DNA of 64,000 nt from an uncultured Roseburia sp. (GCA_947649645.1 CANSSP010000016.1:16701-80700), one strand, 5' to 3'; numbered from the stretch's first letter, positions 51,931-60,483 are shown. The notes: a model not told the origin generated them from the sequence alone. Made by a program: numbers and translations.

Positions 51931-54141
51931 CTACATCTGCCCGCCTTCGCCTTCCTGTGGGTTTTCGCCTTCTCCCTGCGGCGTGCCTCCCTCGCCCTCC
52001 TGCGGGTTTTCGCCTTCTTCCTGCGGCGTGCCTCCCTCGCCCTCCTGCGGGTTTTCGCCTTCTCCCTGCGGCGTGCCTCCTTGCGGCTCCACGGCTCCGG
52101 CGGAATCGGCTCCTTCCGGCATGCCTCCTTCCATCCCTTCCATCGTATTCGGAATATCAGTCAGCCCGTCCTCCACCGGTATATCGCCCGTCTCACCATC
52201 GTTTACCATATCCGTCATCGCGGCCATCCCCACTTCCTGACCCTTGATGTCCCATCCGGCATGTATACCTGTCGTCTCTTCATCCCGGTACACATTCATA
52301 TAAGGAAGAACTTCCTCCAGAATTTCTCTCACAATGTCCTGCGCATATGTGCTGTGAAACTGCTCCGTCACGTTTGGCTCGTCAACAACACAGTAAATCA
52401 CAAGCTGCGGTTCCTCTACCGGGGCAAAGCCGATAAATGATACAAGATAATTGTTTTTGTCACGCGTCCCGTCTTCCGCGATTTTCTGTGCGGTCCCCGT
52501 CTTTCCTCCCATCGAATACCCATCCACCTTTGCCGTAGAACCGGTTCCTTCGGTAACCGTCGCATACATATACTGCTTCAGAGCCTCACAGGTTTCCGAA
52601 GATATCGTCTGCCGCAGCACCGTCGGCGTGATATCCTCAATGGTATTGCCATGCTCGTCCGTAATCTTCTTTACCATATGCGGCTGATAGAGATAACCTC
52701 CATTCACAAGAGAACAATATGCGCTCGCAAGCTGTATCATCGTCGTATTAAAATTCTGGCCAAAGGCATTTGTCGCCAGATCCAGCGCCGACATATTCTC
52801 CTTCTGATGTATCAGCGAAGACGTGCGCGCTTCCCCAGGAAGATCGATATTGGTGCGCTGTCCGAAGCCAAAAATCTGCTGATAGCGGGTAAATGTATCC
52901 GCTCCCAGCCTGTAGGAAATCTGCATCAGCGCATCGTTGCACGAGTTCATCATCGCCTGCTGCAACGTCTGCCACCCATGCCCGGCCGTGTTGACACAGT
53001 TGACCTTCTTCCCGTTGAACATCTCGTTTCCGTCACATTCATAGCCCTCTTCCCCGGTAATTTTACCCGACTCAAGGGCCGCCGCCACGGTAAAAGGCTT
53101 TGCCGTGGACCCCGGCTCATACGTATATGTCAGACAGAAATTCTGCCAGAGCTTATTGAGAGCGTCCATCTGCTCTTCCTCGTTCATCACGGCGAGCTGT
53201 TCCGGTGTATAGTATGCGGACAAATCCCTGGGATTACTCAGATCATAATCCGGATAATCGGCCATCGCAATGACGTCACCGTTGTTCGGATTCATAATCA
53301 GCACACCGATGTGTGTCGCCCCGGCGTCCGCCCCTCTGAAATTTCCCCTGTACGCCTCGTTAAACTCCTCTATCTTATTCTCCACCACCTTCTGGATATT
53401 GGCGTCTATCGTGGAGACGATATTGTTTCCGTTCACCGCCGGCTTTATCGTCTTTTCAAAGTTATTGTCATTGTTCAGATAACCGTACTCTCTCCCGTTC
53501 ACCCCGTTTAAAATGTCGTTGTAATAATTTTCCAGGCCGTTTACGCCGACATTTCCCGATGCGGTAAAACCAACCACTGAGCTGGCCAGTTTCTTGTGAG
53601 GATACTCCCGCTGGTATTCCTTTTCAAACCACACTCCTTTCAGATTCGGATAAATCTTATTTCCCTTTTCATCTTTTGCCTCCTGCATCTCCACATACGG
53701 CTGTATCTCTTCATAAGACGCCCGCTTTTTCAGCACGATGTATCTGCTGTCCGCCTTTTCCCTGGCATATCCGTAAAGCTCATCTCTGTTAAACTCCGGA
53801 AAACAACTGACCAGCGCCTGTATCGTGGCGTCAATATATTCATCCTTGCCTGTCATGACCGAACAATCGAGAATCACATTGTATACCGCCACGCTCGTGG
53901 CCAGCACCGTGCCCCTGGCATCTGTGATATCCCCTCTCTGATAAGGGATCGTCTGGCTGCCGTATTGCTGTTGCGAGAGAATGATTTTTTCATACCGCTC
54001 TCCGCTCGTGCTCTCGATATACATCAGACGCGCGATCAGCCCGATGAGCATCAGCGCCACAATCCCGAACATGACAAGCAGCTTCTTCTGCATATGCCGT
54101 AAAAATTTGAACAGCCGTCTTTTTCTTCTCTTTCCCGCCAT
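51931..54141 (-). CDS. pbpB: Class B penicillin-binding protein, PbpB/FtsI-like, with repetitive tail
   Basis: 736 residues. A basic start and one membrane segment (about 18-40) are followed by a dimerisation domain and a transpeptidase with canonical STAK (EPGSTAKPF near residue 345), SCN (MNSCNDALMQ) and KTGT (GGKTGTAQ) motifs. This is the position of pbpB, the septal transpeptidase. The C-terminal 100 residues are Glu/Gly/Pro-rich and end in three 15-residue repeats of the GGTPQGEGENPQEGE type, which replace the PASTA domains many relatives have. The ATG at 54141 follows GAGG by 9 nt; GTG two codons earlier is an alternative. Twelve nt separate it from ftsL. Confidence 0.92.
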   Translation of the reverse strand: MAGKRRKRRLFKFLRHMQKKLLVMFGIVALMLIGLIARLMYIESTSGERYEKIILSQQQYGSQTIPYQRGDITDARGTVLATSVAVYNVILDCSVMTGKDEYIDATIQALVSCFPEFNRDELYGYAREKADSRYIVLKKRASYEEIQPYVEMQEAKDEKGNKIYPNLKGVWFEKEYQREYPHKKLASSVVGFTASGNVGVNGLENYYNDILNGVNGREYGYLNNDNNFEKTIKPAVNGNNIVSTIDANIQKVVENKIEEFNEAYRGNFRGADAGATHIGVLIMNPNNGDVIAMADYPDYDLSNPRDLSAYYTPEQLAVMNEEEQMDALNKLWQNFCLTYTYEPGSTAKPFTVAAALESGKITGEEGYECDGNEMFNGKKVNCVNTAGHGWQTLQQAMMNSCNDALMQISYRLGADTFTRYQQIFGFGQRTNIDLPGEARTSSLIHQKENMSALDLATNAFGQNFNTTMIQLASAYCSLVNGGYLYQPHMVKKITDEHGNTIEDITPTVLRQTISSETCEALKQYMYATVTEGTGSTAKVDGYSMGGKTGTAQKIAEDGTRDKNNYLVSFIGFAPVEEPQLVIYCVVDEPNVTEQFHSTYAQDIVREILEEVLPYMNVYRDEETTGIHAGWDIKGQEVGMAAMTDMVNDGETGDIPVEDGLTDIPNTMEGMEGGMPEGADSAGAVEPQGGTPQGEGENPQEGEGGTPQEEGENPQEGEGGTPQGEGENPQEGEGGQM
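51937..52083 (-). repeat. 45-bp tandem repeats encoding the Glu/Gly/Pro tail of PbpB
   Basis: About three near-identical 45-bp units encode GGTPQ(G/E)EGENPQEGE. They differ at only one or two bases, which points to recent expansion or homogenisation by slippage. They are in frame with the PBP gene and carry no other feature. Confidence 0.85.
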
Positions 54142-54153
54142 GCACACTATCCT

Positions 54154-54675
54154 CTATTTGTCCGGTATCTCCCCGTACTGGTTCATATAATCGTCATCCC
54201 CCACGCTGTAATAGACAATCTGTGCCTCTTTCGCATAAAACATTCCCAGTTCCGTCATGGCTCTTCTCTTGATTTCCTCAAGATCGACCGATGTATTCAT
54301 TTTTTTGTATGCCTCGTCATTGTCTGCCTTCAGATCGCTGATCTGGCTTTCGAGGTTCGAAATCGTCCGCATCCGCGCTGTCACCTCTGACTGGACTTTG
54401 ATGTAAACCCCTGCAAACATCCCGAAAATTGCGACGGCCATAGAAAGAAAAAAGACATAACTCCTGCTCATCCGAAGTTCGCGCTCCCTGTTCCTGCGCG
54501 CAATCCTTCTCTTCCTGCGCTGTTCTGCCTCCCTCTCCTGCTCTATCCGCTCTTCCCGTACCCTCCGGTAATCTGGCACTGCCTCTGATCTGCGGATGGT
54601 ATTTCCGTCTATATAATAATCGCCTTCTCTGGTGTTCGATCTCTTACCGTCTGTCCTTACTGTCCCGCTTCTCAT
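54154..54675 (-). CDS. ftsL: FtsL-like septum formation protein
   Basis: 173 residues. A long basic cytoplasmic part (1-70, with REAEQRRKRRIARRNRER) is followed by one membrane segment (about 72-92), a short coiled coil (RTISNLESQISDLKADNDE) and a C-terminal segment. Size, topology and position between rsmH and the first class B PBP identify it as FtsL, which with FtsQ regulates the PBP-FtsW pair. FtsL sequences are poorly conserved, so context carries much of the call. Confidence 0.85.
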   Translation of the reverse strand: MRSGTVRTDGKRSNTREGDYYIDGNTIRRSEAVPDYRRVREERIEQEREAEQRRKRRIARRNRERELRMSRSYVFFLSMAVAIFGMFAGVYIKVQSEVTARMRTISNLESQISDLKADNDEAYKKMNTSVDLEEIKRRAMTELGMFYAKEAQIVYYSVGDDDYMNQYGEIPDK

Positions 54676-54799
54676 TCTGATTCACACCTTTCCCATAACC
54701 TCTCAGCCAGCATCCGGCCGGCCTCGTCTGCCCTCTTTAGGGCCTGTGCAGAAAAATCCCTCCTTACTCACGCATGTCTGCACCACATGTCGCCCGGCA

Positions 54800-55744
54800 T
54801 TACAGCCGGCCCCTTTCAAACACCCTGAGCTTTGCGCTCTTCGAACGGGAATTTTCCTTAAGTTCCGCATCCGCCGGTATCACCGGCCGACGTGTCACAA
54901 CTCTGCCTTTTGATTTTCTTCCACACACACAGACCGGAAAATCATCGGGACAGGTACACGGATTCTCGTTCCGTCTGAAATTCATCTTCACAATCCGGTC
55001 CTCCAGCGAATGAAATGTGATCACACAGATTCTCCCGCCCGGATTCAGCATCTCTATCATATCATCGAGACTGTTCTCCAACACCTCAAGTTCTCTGTTC
55101 AGTTCAATACGAACCGCCTGAAACGTACGCTTCGCCGGGTGCCCGCCCGTCATCCGCACCTTTTTCGGTATCGCCGCAGAGATGATCTCCACCAGCTCTC
55201 CCGCTGTCTCAATCGGTTTTTTCTCCCTCGCACTCACAATATGCTTTGCTATATTTTTTGCAAAGCGGTCTTCCCCGTAATCACGGATGATCCGGTATAA
55301 ATCGGCCTCGGAATATCGGTTAATAATATCCGCGGCCGTCATCTCTCCTCTGTCGTCCATGCGCATGTCAAGCGGCGCGTCCGCCACCCGGTATGTAAAT
55401 CCACGCTCTGGCGTATCCAGCTGAAAGGATGACACGCCCAGGTCCAGCACAATTCCGTCCACATGGCTGACTCCTACAGAAGAGAGCGCGTGCCGCATCG
55501 CCGCATAGCTGTCACGGATGACTCTCACGCGGCTGCCAAACTCCGCCAGTCGCATCCCGGCCGCCTTTATGGCATCCCCGTCCTGGTCAATCCCATACAA
55601 TCTGCCTCTCTCCGACAGACGCTCTGCCACCTTACAGGCATGTCCGCCTCCGCCCAGCGTACCGTCGACATATATTCCGTCCGGCTTTACGTTCAGATAT
55701 TCAATCGTCTCCCGTAATAACACGGAATAATGTTCAAACTCCAC
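54800..55744 (-). CDS. rsmH: 16S rRNA (cytosine1402-N4)-methyltransferase
   Basis: 314 residues from the GTG at 55744, which follows AGGAG by 9 nt and gives the usual start [14 protein letters not shown]. ATGs at 55753 and 55765 are alternatives with poor sites. The SAM site is [18 protein letters not shown], and the C-terminal part has [19 protein letters not shown] and [14 protein letters not shown]. It methylates 16S C1402 and is the second gene of the dcw cluster. Confidence 0.95.
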   Translation of the reverse strand: MEFEHYSVLLRETIEYLNVKPDGIYVDGTLGGGGHACKVAERLSERGRLYGIDQDGDAIKAAGMRLAEFGSRVRVIRDSYAAMRHALSSVGVSHVDGIVLDLGVSSFQLDTPERGFTYRVADAPLDMRMDDRGEMTAADIINRYSEADLYRIIRDYGEDRFAKNIAKHIVSAREKKPIETAGELVEIISAAIPKKVRMTGGHPAKRTFQAVRIELNRELEVLENSLDDMIEMLNPGGRICVITFHSLEDRIVKMNFRRNENPCTCPDDFPVCVCGRKSKGRVVTRRPVIPADAELKENSRSKSAKLRVFERGRL

Positions 55745-55771
55745 GCTTCTCATCTCCTGTCTCATCCCGTT

Positions 55772-56206
55772 TTAGATACTGAAACCCAGCTCTGCCATAT
55801 GCTCCGCGACATCATCCATCTCACCTTCATCGTATGTGTTCTCCAGCCATCTGTCCTTATCCCAGATCTCCACCCGGTTTAAGACTCCTGCCAGAACAAC
55901 ATCCTTTTGTATATTGGCGTACTCACGCAAAACCGGCGGAAGAAGCATTCTTCCCTGCTTATCCAGCTCTACGGAGGCCGCACCTGCAAAGAAAAAGCGC
56001 GAAAACTTCCTCGCATCCTTGGAAGCTCCCGAAACACTGCGAAACTTCTCCTCGACGTTGTGCCATTCTTCCATGGTGTATACAAACAGACATCCATCCA
56101 GTCCCTTTGTCACGACAAATTCATTTCCCAGCTGCTCTCTGAATTTGGACGGAACTATCAGCCTGCCTTTCGGGTCCACTGTGTGATTGTATTCTCCCAT
56201 GAACAT
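55772..56206 (-). CDS. mraZ: Transcriptional regulator MraZ
   Basis: 144 residues of two SpoVT/AbrB-like folds, each with the DKGR-type loop (VDPKGRLIVPSKFRE; LDKQGRMLLPPVLRE). The start MFMGEYNHTVD at 56206 is that of B. subtilis MraZ and follows AGGTG by 8 nt. MraZ heads the dcw cluster and binds GTGG-type repeats in its own promoter. Exactly such repeats, spaced 10 nt apart, are present upstream. Confidence 0.96.
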   Translation of the reverse strand: MFMGEYNHTVDPKGRLIVPSKFREQLGNEFVVTKGLDGCLFVYTMEEWHNVEEKFRSVSGASKDARKFSRFFFAGAASVELDKQGRMLLPPVLREYANIQKDVVLAGVLNRVEIWDKDRWLENTYDEGEMDDVAEHMAELGFSI

Positions 56207-56258
56207 AACACAAACACCTGCCTTTTTGGTGGACTCTTCTTCCACACCGTCCGGTTAT

Positions 56259-56337
56259 CCACAAAGTTATGAACTTATCCACCACTTTATGGCACTCCGC
56301 ACCACTTTCCTCCACATCTGAGTCCATCTTACCCCAC
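56259..56337 (-). promoter_or_regulatory. Probable MraZ operator: GTGG repeats with 10-nt period
   Basis: On the minus strand four units start at exact 10-nt intervals: GTGGAGGAAA, GTGGTGCGGA, GTGCCATAAA, GTGGTGGATA (CCAC/GCAC at 56312, 56302, 56292, 56282 on the plus strand). Further GTGG copies lie outside the array, at 56334 and 56259. Regular GTGG boxes are the known target of MraZ. The -10 and -35 elements could not be assigned with confidence. Confidence 0.75.
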
Positions 56338-56392
56338 TTCCCCCCAAAAAGCAATAGAAAAAAAGTGCCATGATCCCCCTGCCCATAAGAAA

Positions 56393-56422
56393 ACGGCAGG
56401 CCAGCGCTGGCTGACCTGCCGT
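56393..56422 (-). terminator. Hairpin downstream of the Spo0E-like gene
   Basis: The stem ACGGCAGG/CCTGCCGT encloses the palindrome CCAGCGCTGG. On the minus strand it is followed by TTTTCTT, giving a plausible terminator for the Spo0E-like gene before the mraZ operator region. Confidence 0.6.
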
Positions 56423-56447
56423 CTTTTCCGCATAAAAAGCGGGTTAC

Positions 56448-56477
56448 GGCGCCTTAAAAGGCGCCTTTTCTTTTTTT
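56448..56477 (+). terminator. Plus-strand terminator-like hairpin overlapping the Spo0E-like stop codon
   Basis: GGCGCCTT pairs with AAGGCGCC and is followed on the plus strand by TTTTCTTTTTTT. No plus-strand gene precedes it, so its use is unclear. On the minus strand it has no T-run. It could insulate against antisense transcription. Confidence 0.45.
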
Positions 56478-56640
56478 ACAATTCTTTTTTTTCTTCCTCA
56501 TCAAGATATTCTTCGATCAGCTTATCCAACATCACACTTTTTTCATAAAAAAGCTCAAATCCGTCGTCCACAAGCACCGCCTGATCCAGCTCCTGTCTTG
56601 CCAGCTCTATCTTTTCCCGTATCTCGACTGTCTTTTTCAT
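56476..56640 (-). CDS. Spo0E-like small regulatory protein (54 aa)
   Basis: A 54-codon gene with a perfect AAGGAGG 6 nt before its ATG at 56640 and a promoter upstream. The protein is a helical hairpin type: EIREKIELARQELDQAVL, then a short turn, then EKSVMLDKLIEEYLDEEE. The SxxLDxLIxxY pattern resembles Spo0E-family aspartyl-phosphate phosphatases, which strip phosphate from Spo0A and delay sporulation (their signature is SQELD; here SVMLD). It is highly acidic at the end. The match is from pattern only, so the function is tentative. The gene stands alone between a phospholipase-like gene and mraZ. Confidence 0.75.
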   Translation of the reverse strand: MKKTVEIREKIELARQELDQAVLVDDGFELFYEKSVMLDKLIEEYLDEEEKKEL

Positions 56641-56736
56641 ATGAATCCTCCTTAATGCTGCCAGGACTCCTATGCCTGCTTCACTCGTATGTCAGCGCTT
56701 TAGTAGCAATCCCTGCCTCATATTCTGTCAGAATCT

Positions 56737-56765
56737 ATAATACCCCTAAAAAGGACAAAAATCAA
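56737..56765 (-). promoter_or_regulatory. Promoter for the Spo0E-like gene
   Basis: Minus strand: TTGATT (56760-56765), 17 nt, TATTAT (56737-56742), the same hexamers and spacing as at ftsZ. It gives a leader of about 90 nt. Confidence 0.6.
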
Positions 56766-56872
56766 ACAAAACTGCATGCCACATCTCCCCATTTTTCGAC
56801 AAAAGTTATAAAATCAGAATAAAAATCCTGCAACGAAAAGGATTCTCCGCCTGCGGCACACTTCCTGCCCGC

Positions 56873-57448
56873 TTACGCGCGCCGCACTCTCTGCTCGGCC
56901 AGAAGCGCGATCATCGCCGCAAGTGTCCTGTGATTGATCTCTATGATATGCCGGATATCATCTGCCACATCGTGTTTGTGCTCAATATAATCATGATGCG
57001 ACTTCAGTATAAAGTTACACAACGCCTCTGCGCTGTGAAACACTTCTCCCTTCCTCCCCGCATCGAAAGACGGACCGCTTTTGATGTACGCCCGAAGATC
57101 GTTTTTCAGCTTTTCCTCATAGGAACAGTGATCCGCAAGATTTCCCGGATAAATCTGATTGTGCGGAAACGTAAAATAGTCAGCCAGATAATGGCTGACC
57201 TGGCCAAGATCCATATAGTATTTTTTTCCCCTTTTTGCGGCTGACCTGCGCCCCTCCGAGAGCCATGTAATGCGCTTTTTCACCAGCGGAAACGTCTTTT
57301 CAATCTCATGCCTCTTATAGACAAACGAAGGCTTGATATCGGGCAGAATACTGCCAAAGTAAAAAGAATACTTATGCTTTCGCAGATCTTCATCGTCCAG
57401 ACGCTCAATCATGTACTTTGCCAAAGAAATATGTGATTTTTTCCTCAT
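56873..57448 (-). CDS. Zinc-dependent phospholipase C superfamily protein
   Basis: 191 residues. The all-helical fold is recognisable by its scattered His/Asp zinc ligands: HISLAKYMIE at the start, FYFGSILPDIKPS near residue 30, the MDLGQVSHYLADYFTFPHN block near 80-100, then the HCSYEEKL segment and the late HHDYIEHKHDV. It lacks a signal peptide, unlike secreted clostridial alpha-toxins, and is shorter. Such intracellular homologues are common in Lachnospiraceae and have unknown substrates. The start follows GGAGGACAGA. Confidence 0.85.
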   Translation of the reverse strand: MRKKSHISLAKYMIERLDDEDLRKHKYSFYFGSILPDIKPSFVYKRHEIEKTFPLVKKRITWLSEGRRSAAKRGKKYYMDLGQVSHYLADYFTFPHNQIYPGNLADHCSYEEKLKNDLRAYIKSGPSFDAGRKGEVFHSAEALCNFILKSHHDYIEHKHDVADDIRHIIEINHRTLAAMIALLAEQRVRRA

Positions 57449-57599
57449 TCTGTCCTCCTGGAATTACTCTGATTAATTCCATTTTACGTCCACTGCCGCA
57501 GGAATACAAGCAAAATTTATTTTTTTACAGTCCGGCCGGCATCATTGCGGGACGCGCGCCAGACTGCTTCATTCCCGCGGGCAACAGGCCAGGCGGCTG

Positions 57600-57641
57600 C
57601 GCAGCAGACATCCGGCGAATGACGCGATCGTCTGCTGCGCG
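57600..57641. repeat. Inverted repeat between phospholipase-like and DUF1540 genes
   Basis: GCGCAGCAGAC (57600-57610) and GTCTGCTGCGC (57631-57641) form a perfect 11-bp stem with a 20-nt loop in a GC-rich 225-nt gap. There is no T-run. It could be part of a factor-dependent terminator or a DNA-binding site. No gene is seen in this gap. Confidence 0.55.
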
Positions 57642-57674
57642 GACTGACTGCCTCAGCCGCCGTCTGCCCGGCAG

Positions 57675-57992
57675 CTATTTCTTACAGCTGAAGCTTGCAC
57701 ATTCCGTCTCACCGCAGGTACATGCATTTCCGCCTGCGATACCGATGTGATCCGCACTGCATTTTTTATTCTCATTGAAAACACAGTTGCATGCTTCACA
57801 GGTGACGTCAATCTCCTTGGAAATTCGTTTTGCGGCATTTCTCGCACTATTTTCCCCGCGCTCCGCAAAACTGCGGCAGCACGTCTCATCTACCCTGTGT
57901 GCATCTCTTCCCTCCACACAGATCTCCCCCTTGCAGCAACATCTGTCCTCATTATAGGCACATCCCGTGACCGAACAATCCAGAAATGTCAT
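57675..57992 (-). CDS. DUF1540 protein with two cysteine motifs
   Basis: 105 residues, 16 of them cysteine by eye. Two tandem DUF1540 units are seen: CSVTGCAYNEDRCCCKGEIC in residues 6-25, followed by a CCRSF segment, and CEACNCVFNENKKCSADHIG in the second half. The pattern suggests zinc or Fe-S binding. The family is common in spore formers and has no established function. The start at 57992 follows AAGGAGAG. An inverted repeat (GTTTCCT, cgc, AGGAAAC; 58048-58064) lies upstream and might be an operator. Confidence 0.88.
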   Translation of the reverse strand: MTFLDCSVTGCAYNEDRCCCKGEICVEGRDAHRVDETCCRSFAERGENSARNAAKRISKEIDVTCEACNCVFNENKKCSADHIGIAGGNACTCGETECASFSCKK

Positions 57993-58183
57993 TTGCTTTC
58001 TCTCCTTTCCACTCTCACAGATTTTCATATTTCACACGCATTTTACGGTTTCCTCGCAGGAAACGGACCAACGTCAGTCATACCGATGCAGACTTCCAAA
58101 GCCCATATCCACGCTCTTAGTATCTCCACAACAAAACCATTTATGCCCGTTTTTCTGTTCTGGTGGTGGAAAGTGGAGGAAAA

Positions 58184-58215
58184 AAGACCATATCCCGGTC
58201 AAAGGATATGGTCTT
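58184..58215 (-). terminator. Terminator of thrS
   Basis: A perfect 12-bp stem pairs AAGACCATATCC with GGATATGGTCTT around an 8-nt loop, followed on the minus strand by TTTT. It lies just after the thrS stop. Confidence 0.9.
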
Positions 58216-58236
58216 CTGACATTTTCTGGCATTTTT

Positions 58237-60204
58237 TTATTTTTTGCGTTCCTCTTCCGGAATCTCTTTTCGTATCTCCTTTGTGCGAATCTCCCGGCAG
58301 ATTTCGTCAATAAACTGTGAGAGCGGCTTTACCCCTTCGTCTCCGGCAAACCGGCTCCGGACGGATACCGCATGATCGGCCTCCTCCTGTTGTCCGACCA
58401 CCAGCATATATGGCAGTTTGTCAAGCCGCGCTTCGCGAATCTTAAACCCGATTTTTTCAGAACGGTTGTCCGCCGTCGCATCGATGCCGTTCGCTTTCAG
58501 CTCCCGCAGAACTTCGGCCGCGTACGCCTCATATTTGTCGGAAATCGGAAGCACACGCACCTGTTCCGGGCAAAGCCAGGTCGGAAATTTTCCGGCATAT
58601 TTTTCAATCAGCCAGGCGAGCGTCCGCTCATAACAGCCAAGCGACGTTCTGTGGATGATATACGGGCGGATTTTATCACCGTTCTGGTCAATATAATACA
58701 TATCAAAATTTTCAGCGATCGCACAATCGAGCTGAATGGTGATCATCGTGTCCTCTTTGCCATACACGTTTCTGGCCTGAATGTCAATCTTGGGACCGTA
58801 AAATGCAGCTTCTCCTTCAGCTTCTTCAAACGGAAGACGCTTTTCCTTCAGAACTTCGCGCAATGCATCCTGTGTCGACTCCCAGTACTTTTCATCGCCG
58901 AGATATTTTTTCCGGTTCTTCGGATCCCACTTGGACAGGCGGAATGTGACGTCCTCTGCGAGCCCTAAGGTGTCAAGCACACTGTATGCCAGGTCCAGAC
59001 AACCTTTCAGCTCTTCCTCCGCCTGATCCGGCCGGATGACAAGATGCCCCTCCGAGATCGTAAACTGGCGCACCCGCGTCAGCCCGTGCATCTCGCCCGA
59101 ATCCTCCGCGCGGAACAGCGTCGACGTCTCCCCCATGCGGTACGGAAGATCGCGATAGGATTTCTGCGTATTTTTGTATACATAATACTGGAACGGGCAG
59201 GTCATCGGACGCAGCGCAAAAACTTCCCTGTCCGTTTCCTCATCTCCGAGAACAAACATACCTTCCTTATAGTGATCCCAGTGACCGGAAATCCGATAGA
59301 GATCACTCTTTGCCATAAACGGTGTTCTGGTGCGTACATATCCCCACTCGTTATCCTCGAGATCCTCAATCCACCGCTGCAGTTTCAGGATCATCTTCGT
59401 CCCCTTCGGCGTAAAAAGCGGAAGGCCCTGTCCGATCACATCCACCGTCGTAAACAGTTCCATTTCACGCCCAAGCCGGTTATGGTCACGGCGCTTTGCA
59501 TCCTCCATCCGCTCAAGGTGTGCCGCAAGCTCTTCCTTCTTATTATATGCAGTCCCGTAAATGCGCTGCAGGCGCGCTTTTTCGGAATCCCCTCTCCAAT
59601 AGGCCATCGAAGAAGACGTCAGCTTAAACGCTTTGATTCCTTTCGTGCTCATCAGATGCGGTCCCGCACACAAATCCACAAACCCATCCTGATCATAGAA
59701 AGAAATCTCGGCGTCCGCCGGCAGCTCTTCGATCAGTTCCACTTTGTACGGTTCATTTTGCTCCCGCATAAACCGGACGGCATCTTCCCGCGGCAACGTA
59801 AAACGGCGGATCGAATGCCCTTCTTTAATTATCTTCTTCATCTCCGCTTCCAGTCTGTCCAGATCTTCCCTGGAAAAAGGAGCCGCGTCAAAATCATAAT
59901 AAAAACCGTCCCCGATCGCCGGACCGATCGTGATTTTTGCCTCCGGAAACAAGCGCTTTACGGCCTGCGCCAGCACGTGAGAAGCAGTGTGACGAATCAC
60001 CTTCAGCCCCTCCGGATCGTTTGCCGTAACAATATTTAACATGCAGTCCCTGGAAATCATGGCACGCAGATCTACAATACTGCCGTCCACCTCCCCGGCG
60101 CACGCCACCCGCGCGAGCCCTTCACTGATATCTTTCGCAATATCATAGACAGACCGCGCCCCGTCGTACTCCTTTACGGAACCGTCTTTTAATGTAATTT
60201 TCAT
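58237..60204 (-). CDS. thrS: Threonyl-tRNA synthetase
   Basis: 655 residues. The TGS domain (1-61) is followed by the editing domain with HTASHVLAQAVKRLFP, the class II core (RMGETSTLFRAEDSGEMHGL; RVRQFTISEGHLVI) and the anticodon-binding domain (ADNRSEKIGFKIREARLDK). It charges tRNA-Thr and edits Ser-tRNA-Thr. The ATG follows GGAGGATTACA. No T-box leader is present directly upstream; only 18 nt separate it from a small membrane-protein gene, so thrS is probably read from the SEC-C gene promoter. Confidence 0.97.
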   Translation of the reverse strand: MKITLKDGSVKEYDGARSVYDIAKDISEGLARVACAGEVDGSIVDLRAMISRDCMLNIVTANDPEGLKVIRHTASHVLAQAVKRLFPEAKITIGPAIGDGFYYDFDAAPFSREDLDRLEAEMKKIIKEGHSIRRFTLPREDAVRFMREQNEPYKVELIEELPADAEISFYDQDGFVDLCAGPHLMSTKGIKAFKLTSSSMAYWRGDSEKARLQRIYGTAYNKKEELAAHLERMEDAKRRDHNRLGREMELFTTVDVIGQGLPLFTPKGTKMILKLQRWIEDLEDNEWGYVRTRTPFMAKSDLYRISGHWDHYKEGMFVLGDEETDREVFALRPMTCPFQYYVYKNTQKSYRDLPYRMGETSTLFRAEDSGEMHGLTRVRQFTISEGHLVIRPDQAEEELKGCLDLAYSVLDTLGLAEDVTFRLSKWDPKNRKKYLGDEKYWESTQDALREVLKEKRLPFEEAEGEAAFYGPKIDIQARNVYGKEDTMITIQLDCAIAENFDMYYIDQNGDKIRPYIIHRTSLGCYERTLAWLIEKYAGKFPTWLCPEQVRVLPISDKYEAYAAEVLRELKANGIDATADNRSEKIGFKIREARLDKLPYMLVVGQQEEADHAVSVRSRFAGDEGVKPLSQFIDEICREIRTKEIRKEIPEEERKK

Positions 60205-60222
60205 TGTAATCCTCCATGCGGC

Positions 60223-60453
60223 TTAAAATGAGATATCCGCGTCTTCGTCCTCGTAGAAGTCTTCATCCTCATTCCAGTTGTGGATCGTCGTCGTCCCGTT
60301 GCCACACCCATATCTGGCATTCTTTCTCGGAGAGCAGAGCATCCCCGCGATCATGCCTGCAAGCACGCCGACAGTGACAAGCAGCACGCCGTCCAGTTTT
60401 GTCACGGTTATCGTATCCGACATATCTGAAAAAAATTCTCTGATTTTAGTCAT
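60223..60453 (-). CDS. Small single-pass membrane protein, unknown function
   Basis: 76 residues. A short cytoplasmic start (TKIREFFSDMSDTIT) and one membrane segment (VLLVTVGVLAGMIAGMLCS, about residue 25-45) are followed by a C-terminal tail with RKNARYGCGNG and then an acidic, aromatic end (NEDEDFYEDEDADISF). The start at 60453 follows GAGGAGGG. It lies between the SEC-C gene and thrS with short gaps. I recognise no family. Confidence 0.75.
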   Translation of the reverse strand: MTKIREFFSDMSDTITVTKLDGVLLVTVGVLAGMIAGMLCSPRKNARYGCGNGTTTIHNWNEDEDFYEDEDADISF

Positions 60454-60483
60454 TTTTTCCCTCCTCACACACCCATCTTCACA

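Noticed and set aside
51937..52083. Regular 45-bp repeats considered as a CRISPR array
   Set aside because: Repeats are contiguous, in frame and part of the PBP tail; there are no unique spacers.
60205..60222. T-box leader before thrS
   Set aside because: Only 18 nt separate thrS from the preceding gene, and no T-box-like motif was seen up to the promoter at 61081.
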